Source of the DNA: Wuchereria bancrofti
Lineage: Eukaryota > Nematoda > Chromadorea > Rhabditida > Onchocercidae
DNA: 64,000 nucleotides
Reading direction: 5' to 3'
NCBI GenBank assembly: GCA_005281725.1
Contig: SSBO01000007.1
Coordinates: 5,492,667-5,556,666 of the forward strand
Position 1 is the first letter of the stretch; every line of letters starts with the position of its first letter. Shown here piece after piece: positions 37,701 through 51,086 of this stretch. The translations under genes were made by a program, and so were the position numbers. The notes under the pieces are model-generated. The model did no database searches. It was given only the letters and a program-made list of their open reading frames with translations, and had not been told where the DNA came from.

Positions 37701-40700
37701 CGAATGAATTTGTTCAAAGTAAATTATGTTCTAGCTAAGCAAGCAGTCCAGTCCGCTTACCGGGAGAACTCAATTGAGCGACCTCAACGGGTGGTTAGCA
37801 ATAAAATGATGCCCTTAACTTCGATGTCTCGTTTGAGTAGACGAAATAGCAACGAATCAAAGAATACACCATCGGGAAATAAGATAAAGAAATGTTCGTA
37901 TTTTTGAAAATTACCAAAATTCTTCTCCAAGTGTGAAATTGTGTGATATGCAAATTTGTAATTATCATTAATTTTTTCCCAGAAATTTCAGTTTCCCTGG
38001 AAGCTACGCAGCACCTACCAGCTTTATCACTCTCACAAAAGCCGCCAGAAGTATATGAGGAAGAGACAATGCTTCAAAATGTGGAAGACTGTAGTGACGA
38101 AGTGAACGAGCTTACAGCAAATGATAATCGAAGAGAAGTGTCATGTGGAAGTAAACTGACAGAACCGGACAATGAGAAGGAAGCGGAAAACGTAAAAGAA
38201 AGCGGACGAAGTGAAGAAGAAAATAAAGCCAGTGAGAAGGAAGAGGAAGAAGAGTTGGTACAGAATAATGAAAAAAGTCAGATTTCGGAAAGATTTTTTG
38301 ATTGAATTTTCATTCTTCAGCAATTGTAATTGGTTGAGCTTTCATTTTGAGACAGACATAATTGATTGAATTGAAGCGATTGTAGTTGAAGATCACGGAA
38401 GAGAAGAAAGAAAGGCGAGCAATACAGCCGATACCGGACAATCTGATTCGGTCAAGAAAGAAGTGTCGGAACTGATGTTTGCAACATCTAATGATCAGGC
38501 ATTTGATAACAATGAAACATCTTCTTCTGAAGCTAATTTTTCACCTACCACAAAAGAAGATGGTTTGTTTGATAAGAATTTAACATGCAGCAGTTTGATT
38601 TGTTGGACTAAAGAATTTTCATCATTAGTGGCTTTATCCTGGAATCAGTTAATGCTGTTATCCTTCCATATTCCGTCATTCTTCCGATATAAATCAATTT
38701 ATAAATTAGTTTATAGTAATAAATTAGTTTATATTAATTAGTTTATAATACTACTCAGTATTACTTTTTAAATAATATCACGGTTACTAAAAAGTTATCT
38801 TTCAGGTATGACTTATACAGTATCAGTAATTACTGGAAATCGTTGGGCGGCTGATACAGATCTCGACTTGTTCATTATTTTATATGGTGACTTAAATACA
38901 AGCGAGAAGCATCTACTGCGACAAGATGTGAGCTGTTTCGTATATCTACGATAGATCAGATCAGGACACAGCTTGATGGACATTCTAAAGTATTAGCTAC
39001 AGCTAGTTAATCTACTTATCGGTCAACCAAAACAAATAAATTATGAACGAAAACCGATCAATAGTCGGTTTTTTAAACATTATATCTCAATATCATAGCA
39101 GCAAAAATTTTATTGGCAGTGTACAAATATATCATTCGTCATAAGTCGGAAAATCAATTGCTAATAAATTTATTCATTTGGTTTTGAAAAATCAATCGAT
39201 ATTGCGATTTTCTAATATTTGATCAATAAGGAAACGAGGAGAGAGTGGACATTTTCCCAACAATTCCCAATTAAAATGTCATGTTTTCAGTATATAAATT
39301 GGTTACAGACAAATGAACCAAAATTTCAACAGAACAGAATGGACTCCTTTCATATTGAGACGACGAAACTTGGATTACTTCAAAAAATTATTATCGGACA
39401 TGATCGTACTGGTTACGGTAAGTCCTATTCATATTGTTGTAAATGAACACAATTTTTTCTTCGATTTAAAAAGAAATTCTCAAATTTCAATTTGAACTTT
39501 TAAGATGTTCTAAAAATTTTCTAATAAAGTTCAGGAGTCGGAGTATACATTGAACGAGTTCTTGTCACCGAAAATATTGCTGATGGACGGCAGTATCTTT
39601 TCCAATGTGCCAAATGGTTGGACAGTGGTCAAGTGGATGGGAAAATTGAACGATCACTAAAGACAACGGCTTTTTGCTACCTTACTACTATCTTACACGA
39701 TTCTAGATCTACAAGTAGGATTCGCAATAAAGAATTTAAATCTAAGTTTGAGAATTTTCAGACTCACAGATAGATAGTTTACTTCTGCCTTAGATTAACA
39801 TTTTCTCAAAAATAATCAAATTTTTGTTACGAGTGGCAATTGTACAAGTATAAATGCAACAAGTATTGAAGGGCTTTTGATATGCAAATATATTTGACTA
39901 TGATTATGCGAAATGACAGGATGACAGTCATCGTGATAAGCTCAAATGATTGCATGAAACATTTGCACAAAGCATGAATTAACATCACTTTTTTTTGTAG
40001 GTGGTCGTTGGGAGCTCATCTTGCATTCTGGCAAAGATGATGGTAGCGGTGCAACTACATCAAATCTGAATATAGTGGGTTATGGTAGCCAAGGTAGTTC
40101 AATGACAACAAAAATTTATGACAATCGCATGGCAAAGGTGCCATCAGCTTCACTTGTGCAGGTAAATTTTAATATTCCTTTTCTAATTTCCATTGTGGCG
40201 ATTTTGGAGATCTTCCAGAGAGCGAAAAGTTTTCAAGCAATTATTTTTACTCCTTTCTTACCAAAATTTTCCCTTCAACTTTGAAACCTGCTTTTTATTT
40301 CAAAAAAAGTTCTTCGGACAGAGCAGTATTTCGAATAACTTCATTTTGATTATTTCAAAAAAAAAAAAATTGCACAATTTATAGGTGGATTTCGGTGAAA
40401 TTGGAGATCTACTAAAAGTGAGGATTGAAATTGATGGGAATGGTGAAATGCCGAATTATTATTTGAATTATGTTGAACTCAGAGATCTGGATACTGAAGA
40501 ACGCATGGTATCATACGTGAGAAAATGGTTGAAAACAGGTTGTGATGAGATGAATTCGCAGCCATTTCGAGAATTTCCAGTTTTCCGAGCAGCTTTTGAA
40601 CCTTTAAATAGTAATTTTTAGTTTTTTACATCAACATAAAATATTTTAAAAACAATATATTAGGTCTGTTACAATGCTATGATAGAAATTGAAATAGAAA

Positions 40701-43700
40701 TAAAAAATTGATGCTCCAAATCATCTTTCATCAAAAAAGTTCTTTTAATTAATTATTTTGAAAATCCGCTTATGTTCTTATTTTGCAGTATTATCTTACG
40801 AAGGGAAAATTAAGCTAAGTTCACGCAAACAGCGATTTTTGGAGAAACCTATCGTATATGCAAGAATACTTGGTGAAATTGGTGAAACAGGTTGTTTTCC
40901 TGTTGATTTCAGATGTGTTTCGGATTTGAAGCAAGTGAGTTGATTTTATTCTTCCAGACAGACCTTTATGCAAATAGAATGTTATACGATTGATCAGAGG
41001 GACTTACTTTATTTTTGTTTTTCTTATAAGTTATGATTGTTATTCATTATTTTCATAATATTTTTTGTCAACACTTGTAACATATTATTTAGGAACTTTC
41101 ATTCAAAGCTGAAGCTGTTTCAGTTGGACGCATACAAAGTACGCGATTGTATGTCAAAATGAATGACATTGGTAAATTTATGGTCTCATTTTTGTTTTGA
41201 AAAATTCCTATAAAAAATTTGATATTTGAAAGGATAAAATGATGCTGAAAAAAATTGATAAATGCTAGTTATGCTAGTTTTCAATGAGAATCTCTTCTTG
41301 GATACTTTTTAAAGGAAACGAAATATACGAGGGTATGCAAATGTTACAAGATATCTACGATCGACGACATATAAACGTCTCAATGGCAAATGATTGGATC
41401 GCTGAGAAAGTAACCGTTCGTGAATCACATCACGCACCGTATCGTTATGTAATGGCAGTGAACCGCGTGAAGAGTATGGAAGAGGAGAATGAGAAAGCTA
41501 AAGAGGATACGTGTGACGATATTGGGGATCTCTTCGTGGAACTTCTACTTTCTGGTTTCTCTTTTTCTGAAGATTTTCTGAAGAATTTTCATTTTTTATG
41601 GCATATTTTCGATGGAATATTCCAGATTTAGAAATCAAAATTAATCAAATTTAACAATAGAAATGGAAGGCCTTTCAACCAAAATCAGTAAGAAAAAAGC
41701 TTTGTCGAGAAAGCAACCTCAATGGATTCTATCGATGACAATTGGTGAAGGCAGTACTTTAGTCCCAAAAGTAACGCTTTGTGCGGAAAATACAAGTGCA
41801 GAGATGACGATTGTTGCTACTACTCCCATCGATATGATTATTACTTTTCAGGTACGTAGATTTTTGCTTTTTTTCATATTTTAATGAGTTTTAAAGTAAA
41901 GCTTCATTATCAGATTGAAATTAAATTAAAAAAAGTTCGGATGGTAGGTGGAACAGATTAGAACTTAGTTGCTCTTGAAGATGGTAATTGACAGGATTCA
42001 ATCATGATCAGGTTTCATGCTGAAAGATAATTGTTTCAATATGCGCTTCAAATTATTTTGAGCATAGTGACTCTTTGACTTGCTTATTTCCTTCCGGCTA
42101 AACTATTTCTCCACTTATTTGAAATATACCCAACCAACTTCATTACTTTCAAAAGTTATTCTATACTTATAAAATCAAAGTTTTGTACAGCAGAAAGCAG
42201 CAGACATTTCAACGATAATCAAAGTGAGAGTTGGTATCGATGATTCACAATACCTCAACTGTACTTCATCAGATGATCTTCAATTTAATGATGGAAATAT
42301 CATTGAAATACAAAAGGTTCATGATTATTAATTATCTCTCTACATTTGATGACCTTTCAGTACTTCAAACTTTCAGCTATAACCCAATACATGTTCGGAA
42401 AATATTAGTTCATTTCAGATGAAGCTTTACGACTCTGAGAATGGTGATGAACTTCGATTTCCTGCTGTGAATACCATCCTCACATTGGAATCGGTTTATG
42501 AATTCCCAGCTGTCTGGCCGGATATCCCACCTATTTCAAGTAAGTTGCAAATAAAACTCGAGCCAACTCAAAAGTATGTTGCTTGAATTGCACGCAAAAA
42601 AAAATTTTTTTTTTGATTGAATTTTCTATCTTCAGAAAATTCCCGAAGTTTATGAACTTTGGTATTTAATTTTTTGTTATATTTCGTTTCACTACTTCGC
42701 GAATTTTTTAAATTCTTCTGTCTAACAAAATATTTATGCTTAGTTTTTTGCTTTAGACCATCAAGATTAATTTTTTTTTTTTGTTGCAGACATTGTCTAT
42801 ATAATCACTATAAATTCTGGTGAATCAAGTGCAGATTTCGATGTTTATATAACATTAAATGGAACAAAGGGTGACACAGGTTTGAGAAAGCTAATCAACG
42901 ATGACATCGATCCGTTCCAAGAGAAAAAAGTTCGTTAAATTTAACATTTAAAATCGCCCACTTATTACCCTCCTTCTCTGCTTATTTAATTCTTTTTTCT
43001 TTATTTAATTAATTAACATTAGAGCTTATCTATTTTCAAAGTTACTGACTTATTTTGTAATTTGCAGATGAGTAAATTTGAAGTTGAAGCTGTTTCTATT
43101 GGCGAGCTTCTGACTACCTCAATCGTAATAAAGAATGAAAACGTAAGTTTCATATTTTCATCAAGTCAGATTTGATTCACTCTTAACCGTCATGTTTTCG
43201 ATGTGCTAATATGATGCGAATATACGTAGTCTAACGTAAATTTCACATTTCTATTTTCCATTTGCATACGTTTTGTCCTTAGAGATTTCTATGTGCAAAG
43301 TGCATATGTCTTTTCTTTCTGATTACTTAGAGACTAAATCAAATCGTTATTTTCATTTATATCCTTTCTTTGCTTTTTATAGCTTAGATTATCTTTTGTT
43401 TTTGCTAATCATTCTTGGCTCGATTACCTGTCTCTATTTCCAAACATTTTTATCCTCAAAAATCAATGAATGCATCAAATAGTGATACATCGACCATTGT
43501 TAGTGATCTGATAGTGATCTGATAATTATGTGTCAATCCAAACGAAATGCGGCCAAATTTCGTTTTTATTAGATTATAGAAAAAGGCACTGCTAACTGAA
43601 CATAACTGAAAAATGTAAAATTTAAATCATACAGTTTTGAATCATTTAAATCATACAATCACAGAATTTTTTAGAACCTCATTAATCTTGCAAAATTATG

Positions 43701-45107
43701 ATATTTCAGCACAGTTTCAAATGGAAATGCGAACAAGTGCATATTCTTGACAGCGAAACAAATCTCTTTTATATATTCAAATTTAGCAAGTTAGTTCTGT
43801 TCATTTCTATTATTTTTAAAAAATGAAAATGCTTTACTTGTAGTGTGATTAAAACTGACCAGTAATGCGCTAATTCGAAGGAAGAGAAAAAAGTTGGAAT
43901 GACGAAGATATGAGCTAGGTACTTTGCTTCCTTCTAAACTCATCTACAATGAACTTCATTTTCAGGATGTTTACGGATGAATTAAAGATTCAACAGGTAA
44001 GTGCTTCTCGATTGACAGACGCCTTATGAAAAAGACACGCGTATTTCTCTGCTCAGCATAATGCAACACAGCTCAAAACTTATTGTGACAGTCTTAAAAT
44101 AACCAATGTGCCTCAATTTTTATTTTATTCTTATTGGTTCAGAAAGTTTGTCAGTTTGTCATTTTCACATCTTTTTTTTACTAAACATATCACTTTATTG
44201 CTGTAAAAAGAGAAAATGAGTAGATTAAAATACTATTAATGCAAAAGAAATTGCAAATCACTGTTGTTTTAGTATTTAGCTAGAAAGTAGGCGGTAATGA
44301 TACGACGCTAATTTAAGAAATAATATTTATGTTATCACTTAGTGCGTTTAACTATTCAGTCTTGAAAGATGTGAACGAAACTCTAAATTAAAATTGCAAA
44401 TGAACCCTTAATAGTGTAATTGTAGTAGACTTTTTGAATTTATATTGAAGTCTTATGTTTTAGTTAATTTATATATACAATACAAAATTTTGATTTATAT
44501 GAGAAAAAGTGAAAAAAAATCGGGAATCCCGGAATAATTGATTTTTTTTAAAACAAATGACAGAATAGTGCAGGAAGAATCGGTCACTTACCAAAAATGC
44601 ATCTCATGAGAAGTGTTAGCAAAATTGATCGAGTGACAGTAAATCAGTGGCCTACTTTTCTTCATGAAAAATGCAAAGTATTTTGTTACTTCCGCTTCTG
44701 AAAAAGATTTGCTGCTATTATTTCAACTACTTCAATCAACATTTAAATGCAACGAAAAGTTAAAACGTTGCTTCAGTAAAGTTCAAATAAAGCTTGTTTC
44801 AAGAGTGATGAATTTTCACTGATTCGAATATAACATATTAGGAAAAAAGAAAAAAGGACGGTTGTTTATAAAATCCAATGTGAAAGACGATTTTTGTATT
44901 AAAAAAATCTCATATTATCTTATCCTTTTTGAGAATAACTATGAAAATACGATAAAAATTGTAGTTGACATTTTTGAAAATGATGAAATGGAAATGAGAA
45001 GAAAGAATAAGACACATAGAATGAAATTGATTGTCAGAGACGTACATGGCCTCAAATCTTCCATCATTAATTCCGATCGTGCTTTCGTCTTTTGTTTTGA
45101 TCATTAA
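34777..45107 (+). CDS. Doublecortin-PLAT multidomain protein (two DCX, about five PLAT-like modules)
   Basis: About 27 exons give 1300 aa. Exon starts-ends: 34777-34815, 35117-35311, 35503-35663, 36415-36547, 36670-36735, 37063-37173, 37378-37582, 37735-37893, 37992-38276, 38386-38592, 38806-38927, 39309-39417, 39535-39714, 40001-40161, 40385-40610, 40789-40934, 41093-41171, 41315-41554, 41661-41851, 42191-42316, 42419-42539, 42790-42929, 43068-43142, 43710-43789, 43966-43996, 44564-44612 and 44842-45107. DCX1 (about 66-150) has VFFYKEGDIYFAG and ARYRTIESLLDDLN. DCX2 (about 195-285) has VLNGKPSRIYRTLLN, TIESLLEEVSEGLQ and KLYTYSGKRI. A Glu-rich linker (about 357-520) follows. PLAT1 (521-640) has YTVSVITGNRWAADTDLDLF and LGLLQKIIIGHD; further PLAT-like blocks start near 658, 787, 942 and 1088. 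DCX binds microtubules and PLAT binds lipid or protein, so a ciliary or cytoskeletal scaffold (RP1/LOXHD1-like) is inferred. The last two exons and the exon 10 donor are least sure. AATAAA is at 45131-45136. Confidence 0.85.
38701..38749. repeat. Intronic tandem repeat (AAATTAGTTTATA units)
   Basis: Three imperfect copies of a 16-18 base unit in the intron before the first PLAT exon of the DCX-PLAT gene. Confidence 0.75.
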
Positions 45108-45259
45108 CTATGGAAAGAATTTCAACTAATAATAAAAGTAAAAAGTAATTATAGAAGTCTAATCTCATCTCGGTTCAATTTCTGCAGTGATTTGCAATGT
45201 GCTATTGTAATAACACAGAAATCGTATAATGCAGGAATTAAATTATATGGTTACGGTTT

Positions 45260-45335
45260 TTATTTATTATTGTTATCATTATTATTATTGTTGTTATTAC
45301 TATTATTATTGATACGTTTATTATTATTATTATTT
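45260..45335. repeat. ATT-rich trinucleotide repeat
   Basis: Interrupted TTA/TTG repeats. The leucine-rich plus-strand frame is an artefact of the repeat. Confidence 0.85.
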
Positions 45336-46968
45336 TCTCAAATTACTATTTTTATTACACCCAAAAGTTATATAATAATTATTATTAATTATTGTTACCA
45401 CACGAAAAACAAAATTTTTTTTTACAATATAAGATTATAGTACGATAATCAATAATTATAATCATGAAAAAAAAGTAAGAAATCGACAATTTTTATAACT
45501 CTTAATTTGTCGCTTTTCATCACGCCCCACACAAATTAATATGTTGGTCAACAGTGACCTCTGCCCACCTTTTCGCTTATAACTTATTCATCGGTTCATT
45601 GAATGTAAATCAATAGAGACTGATGTATACCTGAGGAACCGATCGGGTACAGAAGGATGATTTGACGTAGGCGTTTTCACCTCTTCATGTGATGTGTACA
45701 TGTGGCAATATAAGAGCACGAATGATCCAGTTTTCTCTAGTTCTATTTAAAAGATATAAAGATTGTTTGCTTGAAAAATGACTGCAAGAAGTCGTTTGAT
45801 CCAATATGAATGCAAATAACAAATGGAAAGACAAGAAGCAGTTGAAGAAGGGGAAAAAAGTGCTACCAAAGAAGCATTCTAGAATTCCAGGCTCTTTTTC
45901 AGTTTTAAAGTGGCTATGTTATGAGGACAGCTAAGATAAAAGGACAGAGATAGAAAAAACAAAAAGCCTTTTCGTAACTTTAAATGCGTACTGGCAGTAA
46001 GCACTCATCTATTCCTTTTGTCTTAAGGCTTTCATTTTCATCGAGATTTATAAAGTACTGAAGCTATGCTTGAAATTACAATGTTATGTGAGAGTGTAGG
46101 CGTCTTATTGACATCTGAATACAATGTGATTGGTATAACTTATAACGCTTCACTCAGTAATAACTCCTTGAATCATTGGCTTGTTTTATTTGTGTTTGGA
46201 AAGGATTTTATTAATATTTCATTTTTATTTTATTGAATGATTTGCTAGCGGTTTATGATATGACTAATAGGCACAATTTGAAAAGTAAAATGAGTTCTAC
46301 AGAAGGAATAAAGTTATTGCTTCATTTTTAGATATTAGTTGCACTAATTTTTAGCTTAAAGGATATCTCGGATTTTTCCAGTGATCCCAATTTTTGAATT
46401 TCAGATTGGAAGATGACTTCATTCAATTATTAGACTTTTATGCTTGTAGTGCTTATCTTTTACTATCTGTTTGTTTCTGCCTATATAAAATGATGTATGT
46501 CTTTTCTCTGTATATTATATCTGTAACAACAGATCTATCGTTCTTACAGCGATATATTAATTTATCCATTTAATCGTATGATTTAGTTAAGTAATAATAT
46601 CTAATACTTTTTGATAATAATGATACATTTGCGGTGGACCATCAGATTTTGTTGATGAGAGTCATAGACATATAATTTTATTTATTTAATGCAGTTGAAG
46701 AGGTCTAGTACTGACTGATCAGCAAATCGATCACTGAAATAGTTGATAGATGAAATGCTCAAATATGAATACAATCAAAGCTAAACTACTTTTACAATTT
46801 TAAATGGAATAGTGAGAAGTGTGACACTGATGAGAGATGTGAAATAAAGAATAAAGTAGCCGGGCGATGAATGTGACACGTTGTGCAATGCAAATTAGCT
46901 TCTTATTTACTTCCGTCTATACATTGCACGTCTCTTTTATCGGGGGTTATGCATAGGTGTCTGTTTAA

Positions 46969-46997
46969 GTGTGTGCCTGTGTCTGTGTGTATGTGTA

Positions 46998-47033
<36 letters not shown>
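46969..47033. repeat. (GT)n microsatellite
   Basis: GT dinucleotide repeats interrupted by GTAT units. The Cys-Val and Thr-His frames across it are artefacts. Confidence 0.95.
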
Positions 47034-49521
47034 AGCATTTTGCTAAACTGTGCCCAGTTCATTTGATAAACTGGGCTCAATGGAATAGGGCTTCTGGTTA
47101 GAATAATGGACTCAGAGAGTGTCTCTAACCACCCGTTACGCATCCATAGGCATGTCACCTTATAAATTCAAAATTCAGCTTTACCAAGCTTTACTATATA
47201 TTTTTCTCTGGACTTGTCTAAATGCCACTTCTTATTGCTTTACACATTTTTCTACATCCTATGACCATTCAGGCCTTTCTCTATCTTATTTATCATATGG
47301 CTTGAAGCAATGTGATACTACCGTGAAGTTGCATTATTCAATTTAATTTCATTTCCCTGTAAATATTTATAATCGGCTCTATAACTTTCTGTCTGTCTCT
47401 ATCTGCCTGCTCTAATAATTCAATTCACAGGAGAATTTCTATGCAAAAGTATCTTCTTTGATGTATGAGTGGGTGATTCAGAACTTTTATCAATGGTCTC
47501 TTCAAGATCTATCTGATCTCCGATCCCAACCCACAAATTACTGTATCAATTTTGCAACTATCGATCATTGTTTACAAAATTACAACCAGTTTAGCTCTTT
47601 CAAAAGACCATTTTTCACGAGAAAAATCTCTTCTTCCAGAAAATTCATGGTTCCTTCTAGCCAACTCCGAGAACAATAATACTCGATTGAGGATTTTAAG
47701 GATGATCGTTCCATTGGGGACATATTGCTGAACAATTAAATGAAAGTACAGAAAAATTCGTTTTTATTCTTCAAAAGAATTAGGACATACCACTTAATTT
47801 TCTTTTACATTTTAAATTTAAATCTGAAGTGACCTTCTTGATAGAGCTATGTGCAACTTTTATTAGTCCATTAGTACCTTAGTGATCACCTTTTCTTTAA
47901 ATTATTTCCAATTCGTTGGTGGTACAGTATTCTTAGCAATTGGATAGTAATTTTTTTTCCTGACCACAAGATTCTCAAGTAAGAAATGAAGAAGGATAAC
48001 GCATCTAAGAAATTTCCACTTTTGTATCATTTGAATATGCAATTTTTGTATTGTTAGTAGTGGGAAATGTTTGCAATTTGTTGATTTTATTATCTTTTTG
48101 CTTGAACAATCACAAAAGAGCAAAAAAAAAGAAAAAACTTGGCATTTAAATAAAAGAATTTTATTATTAAACAGTTCAAAGATGAATATTGTGTCTTAAA
48201 TACTCCTACCCTACTAAAAAAGAACTTCCAAAATGGAATAAAGATTAAAATGTACACGAGATGCCAGAATATGGATTATCAAAGAAAGCTCGCGTGACAA
48301 TGAAAGTATCACTAATGACAACTGGCACGACTGCTAGTTTAGACAGCATAATTGAGCCACTAATTTTTGGCTCATTGAAACCATTTCTTAATAAAAAAAA
48401 TCTCAAAATTTTTAGCATAACAAAAAATGAAATTTTGAAAAGTAAGAGTTATTAAATCAAAAGTTATTAAATGCTTTTTTTATTTTTTGCAAGTATTTGT
48501 TAATAGCAAAGGTTAATGAAGAAAAGATTAAGAACTGAGTTTTATATGTTTGCCTTACGCACTTTCCTATTCTCGGCATCCTCCTAAATAAATATTTAAC
48601 TGCCACAAAAAGTAAAAGTTCCTTCACATAATACATTACCCTGAGTAACTGCTTTCCCATCCATCCCTTTCCGTTGCATATGTCAAATGTTACGCTGTTC
48701 GATGTGTTCATTCTTACCATACAAATACCTGCCTATTCAGCCTTTGATTGAAAAATGAAATTCCTATATTTATATATTTAAATGAGCAGTAATATGTTTT
48801 CATTTTGACTGATCCTTTAATATGACTGATCCCAATAAACATATGCCTTGATCGTTTCAAGTTTTAAACATTTTCCATATCTAAACCTCCTTTAATTTGA
48901 CGGAATTCTGGTTTCAATTTTAAAAATTTTTTGAGAAATATGGAATTGTGTAAAAATACGGAATTCTGTTAACTTGATTTATTCATAGCTTAGTGATTAA
49001 ACATGCAGTATTTAGCTATGCAGTAGTCAATCTTGTTATTAAGGAAAATCTTCAAAGAGTTAATCTATTTGTCAAGGAGATCCTTAAACTGGTTCCGTAG
49101 TATCATTATGCTCCATCCTCCACTGCTGCACACATTCCTTTGTTTTATTTGTTTACTTCAGATTTGAATAGGTAAAAAACGAAATCTACCGGATGACTTC
49201 TGACAACCCAAAGCGCCCTAACTGGACACCTGAGAAGCAATAAATTCGGCAGGACACATTATTGTTTGTTTGACTGATATACAGTTGTTTTTTATGATAC
49301 AATGGTTGCCTATATGTCAAGCACATCACTTATAAAATGTTTTTAGGATCAGTTACATGCTTCATGACTGAATTTATTACTTAAAGCTATATTACTAAAC
49401 CTATTACGGTTGCATGGTCATATGGAGAAGTCAAGGAGCCCACCAAGAAACAACTACTTAAAATGGGATAACCTTTCCATATTTGGCTGTGAATTTCTCT
49501 ACTCTGAATTCCAGCTACTAG

Positions 49522-51086
49522 AAAAGCTCTGCAGAGATAATCCACCGCACGGAATATCTGAAATCCGCTCTACTTGAAGCTGAAATCTACCATTCCATCC
49601 TACGACTGCAAATGTTAGGAACTGCTCGCGGCGTCTCATTAGGTTTGGGGAAAATAAACCTATCAGCCTTGGACACCGGTTTACAAAGTCGGGATGGTTA
49701 TTTGAGGGCCAGACGAAAACGAGAAAAAGGCCGACGCAAAATTACGACCAAGAAACATGTTCATATTGAGGTAAAACTGCTCAAAATTAATTTGCACTTG
49801 ATTTTTGTCCAATTCCACAACATGTTATTGATGAAATCGTATTGAAATAATGCTAGTTCTTTGATTTCATTCGCAGTTCATAGTATTTTCAGTAGAAATT
49901 TTGCAAATAATCACCTACTGCTCAGATCCAACTATCGCATCTCTCGTGACAGTGCTATTATTAATTATCAAAGGAAAAATGGGAATCATACATCCTATCT
50001 ACCTTTCACGTCGGGTTAAAGTGACCCGTACCCAAACTAACATCCACAGTTCATATATACATCCACATATAGCCCTCCTACATCGGTTTAGGCAGTGTTT
50101 CGAACACGTTTGGATCACTCTGAGTCACTATGAAAACTGAGTCCAGTGAATCAGACTATGCAGTGGTGACGTCTCGAGATGAAAGCCATCTCTTGCACCA
50201 AAGTAGGTCTTTCCGGTCCGGTCCAGTAACTGATCTATTTCACATATGATGCTGCTTCAATTGTTCTCAACTGTTCTTGCCTAATTTGAGCCGCTTATTC
50301 TCTTCACGTCACAATCCTATTCTATCTCTCAGCTAAATAGCTGTACTTATTCGGTTTCTGATCATCACTTTCTTAAATTACTCTAATTTCAAGGTATAAA
50401 TTTCATTGATGTTAAAGAATTCCAACAACCTCAGTTCAGGAAGGACATCGGAAAATGCGCGAATAATTATTACTGTTCATTCGGGCCTTTCTCTGTAATT
50501 TTAAGTTACGGAACAATTCATCACAAAAAGAGGGTGAAAGAATAAGCAAATGCTTTTCTTTCATGAGGAAATCATCTATTTGCTTTCCTCAATTCAACTC
50601 AAAAGCAATCTTTTGTGACCAATCAGACAACATTTCCGTCCCGTTAGAACCTATCCAAAACCATAATCAAATATTGCTTCTATATGAGTGAGTCACTTCC
50701 CTTTTTAATTACATTAAAATTATGTGACATCTATTTCCCTCCATTATCTATTTTCCAATCACAGACGAAGGAAATAGATACAACTACAGTGAAATAGTAG
50801 ATGGAAAAAAGTGTTTACATGAAATCCTAGACCTTACTTTTCCTCTACTTAACTGTTCATTTTATTTTCTAGTCTAAATGTTTCCTAACATCTGTTCTTC
50901 TTTTTCTCATCCCGTCGAATATCTTTCACCTTCCTCTCTTTCTTCTCCTTAGTCTTTCTGTGTGCTGATATCCTACTTATAGACTTTTTTGTTATCCGGA
51001 TTAAGTGCTTGCGAACTGTGTCATATTTTTCGAATTTCAGAAATCTCGTCTCTTTACTTGGCCGCGGATCTCAAACTTGGCTGCTG
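49522..51086 (+). CDS. Unassigned gene fragment, two in-phase putative exons
   Basis: I do not recognise this product. A putative exon at 49522-49770 (83 codons, acceptor CTACTAG, donor GAG|GTAAAA) encodes a helical segment (EIIHRTEYLKSALLEAEIYH) followed by a basic stretch (GYLRARRKREKGRRK). A second putative exon at 51041-51086 has a strong acceptor (GAATTTCAG) and encodes KSRLFTWPRISNLAA. It joins the first in phase 0 and ends with a one-base overhang. Other coding-like pieces lie nearby but could not be joined reliably: about 50131-50228 (SSESDYAVVTSRDESHLL), about 50395-50510 (NFIDVKEFQQPQFRKDIGK), 52448-52520 (EAVENTKSLKNVSGLRIRRS) and 53093-53197, which ends in a stop. The whole region is less AT-rich than its surroundings, so some open frames may be chance. 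The start and end of the gene are not located. It could also be a decayed element. Confidence 0.35.

Larger units (their letters stand above)
45108..49521. other. Intergenic stretch with microsatellites
   Basis: No gene is recognised. The stretch holds an ATT-rich tract at about 45260-45335, a GT/TG microsatellite at 46969-47033 and a perfect 8-bp-stem hairpin at 47052-47076. Between about 49020 and 49520 several short open frames read like coding sequence in different frames; see the unassigned gene that follows. Confidence 0.4.

Noticed and set aside
45192..45440. Leucine-rich plus-strand frame
   Set aside because: Artefact of the ATT repeat tract.
46883..47158. Cys-Val and Thr-His repeat frames on both strands
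   Set aside because: Artefacts of the GT microsatellite.
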